Source: Prevotella sp. (GTDB lineage Bacteria > Bacteroidota > Bacteroidia > Bacteroidales > Bacteroidaceae). Taken from it: 6,902 bases of DNA. A program made the translations under genes and the position numbers. Under the pieces are notes generated by a model. It made no database searches. It was not told the origin of the DNA and saw only the letters and a list, made by a program, of their open reading frames with translations. Position 1 is the first letter of the stretch, and every line of letters begins with the position of its first letter. Below are positions 1 through 4,882 of the stretch, piece after piece. The stretch is taken from positions 1 to 6,902 of the forward strand of contig JAFXZF010000099.1 in NCBI GenBank assembly GCA_017541365.1, in the 5' to 3' direction.

Positions 1-687
1 ACAGCTGGCGGTCAATCTATGAGTTACACATACACTATGGAGAAGAATGGTTCATCTTCAGGTGATGATGACAGTGGCGATGACGATGATGAGGTAAATG
101 TAAACTCTACCAAGATGGTAGGTACGTGGGAAGTAATGATGGACGATGATCCAGACTATCCTAAGGTAGGTCAGAGTTTCACCTTCAATAAAAATGGTAC
201 ATGCACCATCAGCAGCAGTAACCAGATATTCTCCTACACATGTGATGAGGAGACAAAGGATGGATACACACGTCTGAGATTCTCCATCACTAACGGTAAC
301 GAAGCTATTGCCAATGGTAAGCTCGTGCTCGTCAGCGAGGGCAATGTGCTCAATGGAGAATATCTTAGTGCATCAAGCAGCAGTGACTATCTTGGCATTG
401 TGATGAAGAAGCCTTCATACGTTTATCCAACAGGAGGCATTAAAGGTCGTTGGAAGATGACTCAGTGCAGTATGGAAGGTGCTCCAGTAGGTAGTGTTAT
501 GGTGTTTGGCAATAATGGCGAGATGTACACAGAGGGCGATCCTCACATCGATGCCTACAGTTATTCTGGCAATACTCTCACACTTATGCTTAGTGGCGGT
601 CAACAATTTGGTGGTACGGTTAGCATCAATGGAAATACTGCAACACTGAATGCCGGAAGTATGACAGCTACACTGCAGAAGCAGTAA
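1..687 (+). CDS. Lipocalin-like repeat protein, probably surface or periplasmic; 5' end outside window
   Basis: The reading frame is open from base 1, so this is the C-terminal 228 residues of a longer protein; the ATG at 19 is probably internal. Two related beta-rich units are visible. The first starts at the GTW motif (residues about 41-43 of the visible part) and continues with FTFNKNGTCTI; the second starts at GRW (about 149-151) and continues with VMVFGNNGEMY. Each has a W near its start, a G-x-G-rich core and a last strand like YLGIVMKK or MTATLQKQ. The first visible residues (SMSYTYTMEKN) look like the last strand of a further, upstream unit. A very acidic Asp-rich linker (about residues 17-30) joins that unit to the next. 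This resembles Bacteroidetes lipocalin-like lipoproteins, which are usually exported; the signal peptide would lie upstream and cannot be seen. The ligand is unknown. The fold call is by motif resemblance only. Confidence 0.65.
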   Translation, partial: TAGGQSMSYTYTMEKNGSSSGDDDSGDDDDEVNVNSTKMVGTWEVMMDDDPDYPKVGQSFTFNKNGTCTISSSNQIFSYTCDEETKDGYTRLRFSITNGNEAIANGKLVLVSEGNVLNGEYLSASSSSDYLGIVMKKPSYVYPTGGIKGRWKMTQCSMEGAPVGSVMVFGNNGEMYTEGDPHIDAYSYSGNTLTLMLSGGQQFGGTVSINGNTATLNAGSMTATLQKQ

Positions 688-717
688 GATAACATAGTGT
701 TAAACAATAAACGTGAG

Positions 718-750
718 AGCGGAGCTGACCTTAAGTGGGTTGGTTCCGCT
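718..750 (+). terminator. Hairpin terminator after the lipocalin-like gene
   Basis: Bases 718-730 (AGCGGAGCTGACC) pair with 738-750 (GGTTGGTTCCGCT) to give a continuous 13-bp stem, including three G-U pairs, with a 7-nt loop (TTAAGTG). It is followed by TAGTTTT. It lies 30 bases after the stop codon and before the next promoter. The T-tract is short, so termination efficiency is uncertain. Confidence 0.65.
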
Positions 751-796
751 TAGTTTTGACCGTTGGAAGCGTTGTTCCAGGGAAAAGATGTACTCA

Positions 797-865
797 CAAA
801 GTTACTAAATTTAATTAAGAAAGAAGGGTAAAGGATGAGAATCTCGTGTTTTTTTAGTAACTTTG
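797..865. repeat. 13-bp perfect inverted repeat around the purH promoter
   Basis: Bases 797-809 (CAAAGTTACTAAA) are the exact reverse complement of 853-865 (TTTAGTAACTTTG), with 43 bases between them. The right copy contains the putative -7 box of purH, so the left copy presents the same box on the minus strand. The repeat ends abruptly on both sides. It could be an operator, a divergent promoter or a recombination site; nothing here decides between them. Confidence 0.6.
858..865 (+). promoter_or_regulatory. Bacteroidetes-type -7 box (TAACTTTG) for purH
   Basis: TAACTTTG matches the TAnnTTTG -7 consensus of Bacteroidetes sigma-ABfr promoters. It lies 42 bases before the purH ATG, which implies a leader of about 35 nt. 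No convincing TTTG-type -33 element is seen about 20 bases upstream. A perfect inverted copy of the surrounding 13 bases lies at 797-809. Confidence 0.6.
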
Positions 866-907
866 CAGAGCAAAACAGCAAAATTAACGAAATAACAGAA
901 TAAAGAA

Positions 908-2089
908 ATGAAAGAACTGGAACTGAAGTATGGCTGCAACCCTAACCAGAAGCCATCACGCATTTACATGAATGAGGGCGAACTGCCCATCGAAGTACTT
1001 AACGGCCGTCCTGGCTATATCAACTTCCTCGACGCACTTAACTCATGGCAGTTGGTAAAGGAACTGAAGGAGGCAACCGGCTTGCCTGCTGCTGCAAGCT
1101 TCAAGCACGTGAGTCCTGCCGGTGCTGCGGTGGGTCTGCCACTGAGCGACACGCTGAAGAAGATTTACTTTGTTGACGACGTGAAGCTGCCCCTCACTCC
1201 CATAGCTTGTGCTTATGCTCGTGCTCGTGGTGCCGACAGAATGTCAAGTTACGGCGATTTCATCGCACTTTCCGACGAGTGTGATGCTGCTACGGCAACG
1301 CTCATCAAGCGTGAGGTGAGTGATGGTGTGATAGCTCCTTCTTACTCCGATGAGGCACTGCAGATACTGCGTGACAAGCGCAAGGGTACCTACAACGTCA
1401 TCAAGATTGACCCAAATTACAAGCCTGCACCAGTGGAGACAAAGCAGTGCTTCGGTGTGACGTTTGAGCAGGGTCGCAACGAAGTGAACCTTGCAGATGA
1501 CGCATTGTTCCAGAACATCCCTACTCAGTCTAAGAACTTCACCGCTGAGGCTAAGCGTGACCTGATGATTGCCTTGATAACACTGAAATACACCCAGTCA
1601 AACTCCGTGTGCTACGTGAAGGACGGTCAGGCTATAGGCATAGGAGCTGGTCAGCAGAGCCGCATACACTGCACACGCCTTGCAGGCAACAAGGCTGATA
1701 TATGGTGGCTCAGGCAGTGTCCGAAGGTGATGAACCTGCCGTTCAAGGAGGGCATACGTCGTGCCGACCGCGACAACACTATCGATGTGTATATCTCCGA
1801 CGACTATGAGGACGTACTGGCAGATGGCACATGGCAGCAGTTCTTCAGCGAGAAGCCTGAGCCTCTGACACGCGAGGAGAAGAAGGCATGGATAGCACAG
1901 AACACCAAGGTTTCTCTTGGCTCAGACGCATTCTTCCCATTCGGCGACAACATAGAGCGCGCCCACAAAAGCGGTGTGGAGTTCATAGCGCAGGCAGGCG
2001 GCTCAGTGCGTGACGACAACGTCATTGAGACTTGCGACAAGTATGGCATCACAATGGCATTTACTGGCGTAAGGCTCTTTCATCATTGA
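908..2089 (+). CDS. purH: Phosphoribosylaminoimidazolecarboxamide (AICAR) formyltransferase, single-domain
   Basis: Cytosolic enzyme of de novo purine synthesis that transfers a formyl group from 10-formyl-THF to AICAR, giving FAICAR. The 393 residues correspond to the transformylase half of bifunctional PurH/ATIC. The N-terminal IMP cyclohydrolase (MGS-like) domain is absent, and translation begins just before the KYGCNPNQ motif. The catalytic Lys-His pair is K66-H67 in FKHVSPAGAAVG; with an offset of 200 these match K266/H267 of human ATIC. Other family motifs are YARARGADRMSS (about 103-114), VSDG with D139, and SNSVCY with N232 followed by IGIGAGQQSRIHCTRLAG (about 243-260). The C-terminus RLFHH matches animal ATIC as I remember it. 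The ATG is supported by the promoter 42 bases upstream and the family N-terminus. IMP cyclohydrolase activity must come from another locus. The symbol follows the reaction; the protein is not bifunctional PurH. Confidence 0.93.
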   Translation: MKELELKYGCNPNQKPSRIYMNEGELPIEVLNGRPGYINFLDALNSWQLVKELKEATGLPAAASFKHVSPAGAAVGLPLSDTLKKIYFVDDVKLPLTPIACAYARARGADRMSSYGDFIALSDECDAATATLIKREVSDGVIAPSYSDEALQILRDKRKGTYNVIKIDPNYKPAPVETKQCFGVTFEQGRNEVNLADDALFQNIPTQSKNFTAEAKRDLMIALITLKYTQSNSVCYVKDGQAIGIGAGQQSRIHCTRLAGNKADIWWLRQCPKVMNLPFKEGIRRADRDNTIDVYISDDYEDVLADGTWQQFFSEKPEPLTREEKKAWIAQNTKVSLGSDAFFPFGDNIERAHKSGVEFIAQAGGSVRDDNVIETCDKYGITMAFTGVRLFHH

Positions 2090-2114
2090 TTTCCGTGTGA
2101 AATCAATGATGAAA
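2078..2114 (+). terminator. 15-bp perfect hairpin spanning the purH stop codon
   Basis: Bases 2078-2092 (TTTCATCATTGATTT) are exactly complementary to 2100-2114 with a 7-nt loop (CCGTGTG). The stem includes the last two His codons and the TGA stop of purH. There is no T-tract afterwards; the sequence runs into the A-rich heptad arm of the next element. It may act as an mRNA 3'-end stabiliser or weak terminator, or be a remnant of element insertion. The structure is certain from sequence; the function is inferred. Confidence 0.55.
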
Positions 2115-2153
2115 ATTGAAAATTGAGAGTTGAGAATTGAAAATTATGATTAC
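2112..2153 (+). repeat. Left arm: five tandem heptamers plus inverted-repeat core
   Basis: The arm reads as five consecutive 7-mers: AAAATTG (2112), AAAATTG (2119), AGAGTTG (2126), AGAATTG (2133) and AAAATTA (2140), then TGATTAC. The segment 2135-2153 (AATTGAAAATTATGATTAC) has a perfect reverse complement at 2543-2561. The arm directly precedes the start codon of the enclosed gene. Confidence 0.85.
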
Positions 2154-2156
2154 CTT

Positions 2157-2525
2157 ATGCTGAACAGGAAACCTAACCCTCTCCAGATAAAGACAGACCT
2201 CCTGATGGAGCGAATGGTAAAACTGATAGTTTATTTGAGGGGAAAAAGTAATATTGAGAAGGCGTGGGTTAATCAACTAAGTCGCTGCGGAACAAGTATA
2301 GGCGCGAATATTGCTGAAAGCAGAAACGCACAGAGCAGAGCTGATTTTGTAAATAAACTCAACATAGCACTTAAAGAAGCTGACGAAACAACATATTGGA
2401 TTAAGATGCTACATCAAGGACAATATTTGTCAGATATAGAGAAAGATTCTATAAATAAGGATGTCAGAGAGATTATTTCATTGCTGACCTCAATAATAAA
2501 AACAACCAAAAGTAACGGTTTATAA
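2157..2525 (+). CDS. Four-helix-bundle protein (23S rRNA IVS protein / Avd-like family)
   Basis: From ATG 2157 this encodes 122 residues, close to the usual family length. Characteristic motifs are NPLQIK near the start, QLSRCGTSIGANIAES, AQSRADFVNKLNIALKEADE, TYWIKML, and a C-terminal EIISLLTSIIKTTK helix. These fit the S23/four-helix-bundle family (Pfam PF05635-like), first known from ORFs in 23S rRNA intervening sequences and related to the Avd accessory protein of diversity-generating retroelements. Avd is a basic pentamer that binds nucleic acid; the role of dispersed copies is unknown. A TTG at 2130 is in frame but lies inside the left repeat arm and would add nine residues before the usual N-terminus, so I prefer the ATG. 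Codon use is more A/T-rich than in purH or lptF. No reverse transcriptase or rRNA is in the window, so a DGR or true IVS context is not supported here. Confidence 0.88.
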   Translation: MLNRKPNPLQIKTDLLMERMVKLIVYLRGKSNIEKAWVNQLSRCGTSIGANIAESRNAQSRADFVNKLNIALKEADETTYWIKMLHQGQYLSDIEKDSINKDVREIISLLTSIIKTTKSNGL

Positions 2526-2542
2526 GGGACAGATAGTAAATA

Positions 2543-2583
2543 GTAATCATAATTTTCAATTTTCATTTTTCAACTTTCAATTT
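2543..2583 (-). repeat. Right arm: inverted copy of the heptad repeat
   Basis: Read on the minus strand from 2583 the arm is AAATTG, AAAGTTG, AAAAATG, AAAATTG, AAAATTA, then TGATTAC: the same heptad series as the left arm with independent substitutions in the outer units. It ends 4 bases before the ATG of the next small gene and so forms that gene's leader. Confidence 0.85.
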
Positions 2584-2587
2584 GATC

Positions 2588-2773
2588 ATGAGCGATTTCG
2601 ATGACATACTGCTGAATGGAATTAACTTTGGCAGAGGCGGCGACAAGCCGAAACAGGACGACAAGGTTAAGACCAAGGCGAAGAAAAAAAAGTATGTGAC
2701 GGGAGCACACGGCAGCGGTTCGGCAATGCAAAAAGCCAAGTACCGAAAACAACGTGCTAACCGCCATAAATAG
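2588..2773 (+). CDS. Small basic protein of unknown function
   Basis: Encodes 61 residues from ATG 2588; a TTG six bases upstream is in frame but falls at the repeat boundary, so ATG is chosen. I do not recognise a named family. The N-terminal third is mildly acidic and hydrophobic (SDFDDILLNGINF). The rest is strongly basic, with 17 Lys/Arg in 61, a KAKKKK cluster at about 30-35 and a basic tail (KAKYRKQRANRHK). The central YVTGAHGSGSAMQKAKY stretch has the regular look of a conserved small protein. Such composition suggests binding to RNA, DNA or the ribosome, but this is inference from charge only. A run of eight A lies in the Lys cluster. There is no membrane segment or signal peptide. 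The start lies 5 nt past the inverted-repeat element, so expression may depend on read-through from purH or on the element. Confidence 0.65.
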   Translation: MSDFDDILLNGINFGRGGDKPKQDDKVKTKAKKKKYVTGAHGSGSAMQKAKYRKQRANRHK

Positions 2774-2782
2774 AGGCAGTTA

Positions 2783-2823
2783 CTAAAACATATCCTTTTG
2801 GCTCCTAAAAGGATATGTTTTAG
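2783..2823. repeat. 17-bp perfect hairpin, possible terminator of the small gene
   Basis: Bases 2783-2799 pair perfectly with 2807-2823 (CTAAAACATATCCTTTT against AAAAGGATATGTTTTAG). The inner G-U and G-C pairs would leave a three-base loop (CTC). It begins 10 bases after the stop of the small basic gene. The 3' arm ends in TTTTAG, so it could serve as a terminator. Its right arm is also the first unit of the 22-bp tandem repeat. Confidence 0.65.
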
Positions 2824-2865
2824 CCCTCAAAAGGATAACTTTTAGCCCCTAAAAGGATATGTTTT
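2805..2865. repeat. Three tandem repeats with exact 22-bp period
   Basis: The core AAAAGGATATGTTTT occurs at 2807-2821 and 2851-2865, and a variant AAAAGGATAACTTTT at 2829-2843. Spacers are CCT/CCC-rich, giving a 22-base period. An inverted copy of the core lies at 2785-2799. The cores contain TATGTTTT or TAACTTTT, near matches to the TAnnTTTG -7 box, so the array might act in transcription of the following permease gene; this is inference. Confidence 0.75.
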
Positions 2866-2900
2866 CCAAAACGGTGCAAAAAGGTAAGCAAAAATAAGCA

Positions 2901-4793
2901 GTGCTGAGACCCAGAAGACTCGACATATTCATGCTGAAGCAGTTTATGCTGCTATTCATCGGCGCGTTCTGCATATGCCTGTTCGTGCTGATGATGCAGT
3001 TTGTGTGGCGATTCATCGACGACCTCATAGGCAAAGGACTGTCAATAGAGGTTTTGGCACAGTTTTTCTGGTATATGGCACTTATGCTGGTACCACAGGC
3101 ACTGCCACTCGCCATACTCCTCGCCTCACTCATCACCATGGGCAACCTGGGCGAGAGCATGGAGCTGACAGCTATCAAGGCGGCAGGCATACCACTTGTG
3201 AAATGTATCAGGTCACTCATCGTATTCTCCGTCGTCATAGCAGGTCTGTCATTTGTCTTCCAGAACGATATCGGACCGCGCGCCAACAGCCGACTGCGAC
3301 AGTTGATGTTGGCCATGAGGCAGAAAAGTCCGGAACTGGAGATACCCGAGGGGATCTTCTACAACGGCATACCCAACTGCAACCTCTACGTGCAGAAGAA
3401 GGACATGGAGACCGGCATGCTCTATGGGGTGATGATATACCGCATCACAAACTCCTTTGACGATGCCGCCATAATACTTGCTGACTCAGGTATGCTGCAG
3501 TCCACCGCCGATAAGGAGCACCTCAAACTGTCGCTGTATAGCGGTGAGTGGTTTGAGAACCTGCGCTCTCAAGAAACTGGCGGACAGGCGGACATACCAT
3601 ACCGCAGGGAGTCATTTGTCGAAAAGGTCATAATACTCAATTTCGATGACGGCCTCAACATCACCAACACCGATGCACAGGATGCCAGCGCCAACTCAGT
3701 ACTGAAGTTAACCGAGCGCATCGACTCCATGCAACACATCACCGACAGCATGGGACAGAGCTTAGCGGCAGAGATGAAGACTCACGTCTTCACCTCTCCT
3801 ACCCTGAGCCGGCATGACTCGCTACGGCTTGTAGCCAAAGGTGAACAGGCTTCCATGAACCTCGACACCATATTCAGCAAACTGCCAATAGAGAAACAAC
3901 GCGATGTGCTGCAGTTGGCGAGCACAGACATCGAGAGGGTGAAGATGGACATGGAATTTCGTGGGTACATATCTAAAGATATGCACGAACTGAAACGAGA
4001 GTTCGCCATCGAGCGAATCAACAAATTCACTCTCTCATTCACCGTCATCATATTCTTCTTCATAGGAGCATCGCTCGGAGCCATCATACGCAAGGGCGGA
4101 CTGGGAGTGCCTATAATCATCTCCGTACTGGTGTATATCCTGTTCTTCATACTCGACAACACAGGATTTAAGATGGCACGCCAGGGTACGTGGACCATAG
4201 CATTCGGCAAGGGACTGTCGCCATGCGTGCTGACCCCCCTCGCCATCTTTGTCACATACAAGGCCAACAAAGATTCTATGGTGTTTAACATAGACGCCTA
4301 CCGCAACTTCTTCATGCACCTGCTCGGCCTGCGCTTCAAACGACACATAGCATCAAAGGAGGTTATCATCAATGACCCCGACTACAAGCACGATGCCCAG
4401 CGCCTCAGCACGCTAAGTCAACAGATAGAACATTATTCCGAGGAACACCATCTCGTGCACCTGCCCAATCCCGTAAATGTATTCTTCAAGTACGTGCCGG
4501 ACAATGAGGTAGAACGCATGGCGATAGAACTGGAGACCGTCATTGACGACCTCAGCAACACACGCGACAGATATGTGCTCAGCTACCTCAACCAATACCC
4601 CGTCGTATCGGTAAAGGCCCACACACGCCCCTTTGACCGTAAATGGCTCAACATCGTAGCAGCCATCATACTGCCCGTAGGCATAGCACTGTATATCCGC
4701 ATGTGTCGCTTCCGACTGCGCCTGTACCGCGACCTCCGACAGATCACCAGCATCAATGCACAGATGATAGGGCGTCTGAGCGACATTTCGTAA
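2901..4793 (+). CDS. LptF/LptG (YjgP/YjgQ) family permease with C-terminal extension
   Basis: Inner-membrane component of the LptB2FG-type ABC exporter that extracts lipopolysaccharide and passes it to the periplasmic bridge. The 630 residues show the family plan: three N-terminal membrane helices (about 13-35, 53-80, 104-121), a periplasmic beta-rich domain (about 125-365) and three more helices (about 374-394, 401-419, 434-453). GNLGESMELTAIKAAGIP (81-98) is the conserved cytoplasmic coupling region that contacts the ATPase; GASLGAIIRKGGLGVP (389-404) is the matching C-terminal loop. A tail of about 175 residues follows, with a further hydrophobic helix at 584-600. GTG 2901 is chosen because it yields the family N-terminus LRPRRLDIFMLKQF and an in-frame TAA lies 6 bases upstream; ATG 2931 would remove conserved residues. 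LptF and LptG cannot be told apart from this sequence alone, so no symbol is given. No clear promoter is seen apart from the repeat array. Confidence 0.88.
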   Translation: MLRPRRLDIFMLKQFMLLFIGAFCICLFVLMMQFVWRFIDDLIGKGLSIEVLAQFFWYMALMLVPQALPLAILLASLITMGNLGESMELTAIKAAGIPLVKCIRSLIVFSVVIAGLSFVFQNDIGPRANSRLRQLMLAMRQKSPELEIPEGIFYNGIPNCNLYVQKKDMETGMLYGVMIYRITNSFDDAAIILADSGMLQSTADKEHLKLSLYSGEWFENLRSQETGGQADIPYRRESFVEKVIILNFDDGLNITNTDAQDASANSVLKLTERIDSMQHITDSMGQSLAAEMKTHVFTSPTLSRHDSLRLVAKGEQASMNLDTIFSKLPIEKQRDVLQLASTDIERVKMDMEFRGYISKDMHELKREFAIERINKFTLSFTVIIFFFIGASLGAIIRKGGLGVPIIISVLVYILFFILDNTGFKMARQGTWTIAFGKGLSPCVLTPLAIFVTYKANKDSMVFNIDAYRNFFMHLLGLRFKRHIASKEVIINDPDYKHDAQRLSTLSQQIEHYSEEHHLVHLPNPVNVFFKYVPDNEVERMAIELETVIDDLSNTRDRYVLSYLNQYPVVSVKAHTRPFDRKWLNIVAAIILPVGIALYIRMCRFRLRLYRDLRQITSINAQMIGRLSDIS

Positions 4794-4821
4794 GTTAAAA
4801 GTGCAAAAAAGGTATCAAAAG

Positions 4822-4853
4822 TTTTCGGAATTGCAATAATTTTAGTAATTTTG
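4822..4853 (+). promoter_or_regulatory. Bacteroidetes-type promoter for the aminotransferase gene
   Basis: TAATTTTG at 4846-4853 matches the TAnnTTTG -7 box, and TTTT at 4822-4825, 20 bases upstream, may serve as a degenerate -33 element. The predicted start site near 4860 gives a leader of about 20-25 nt. It lies in the 89-base gap after the permease gene and indicates separate transcription of the aminotransferase. Confidence 0.6.
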
Positions 4854-4882
4854 CAACACTATTCGAAACAAAGATAAAAACA

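Larger units (their letters stand above)
2112..2583 (+). mobile_element. Compact element: four-helix-bundle gene between heptad-built inverted repeats
   Basis: Bases 2113-2153 and 2543-2583 are 41-bp imperfect inverted repeats: 36 Watson-Crick pairs, three G-U and two mismatches, with the innermost 19 bases perfect. Both arms are tandem 7-mers related to AAAATTG. They enclose one gene, which starts 4 bases after the left arm and ends 17 bases before the right one. In RNA the arms would form a long stem with the ORF in the loop, the same architecture as 23S rRNA intervening sequences that encode S23-family proteins. No transposase and no convincing target duplication are seen. Mobility is therefore inferred from the symmetry, the position between conserved genes and the more AT-rich content. 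Confidence 0.5.

Noticed and set aside
2130..2156. TTG start for the four-helix-bundle gene
   Set aside because: It lies in the heptad arm, and the extra residues precede the normal family N-terminus; ATG 2157 fits better.
2157..2525. Diversity-generating retroelement based on the Avd-like protein
   Set aside because: No reverse transcriptase, template repeat or variable target gene is visible in the window.
2105..2592. Target-site duplication around the inverted-repeat element
   Set aside because: The flanks (ATGATG on the left, GATCATGAG on the right) share only short imperfect similarity, too little to claim a duplication.
2570..2767. Minus-strand frame opposite the small basic gene
   Set aside because: It would be a Leu/Val-rich product. 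The plus-strand frame has a plausible ATG, polar composition and gene spacing that fit better.
2785..2865. CRISPR array
   Set aside because: The period is only 22 bases, the 'spacers' are short and similar to each other, and there are no cas genes; it is a simple tandem/inverted repeat.
2849..3316. 155-codon open frame on the minus strand, within the permease gene
   Set aside because: It lies opposite conserved LptF/LptG motifs, has a Ser/Met/Asn-rich composition typical of antisense reading of codon-biased genes, and has no promoter signal.
2975..3460. 161-codon alternative plus-strand frame inside the permease gene
   Set aside because: The composition (His/Arg/Thr-rich) is that of a shifted frame, and it overlaps a confidently identified gene.
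3782..4291. Long minus-strand open frames opposite the permease C-terminal helices
   Set aside because: The plus strand here encodes the conserved helices and coupling loop; the reverse frames show no family motif.
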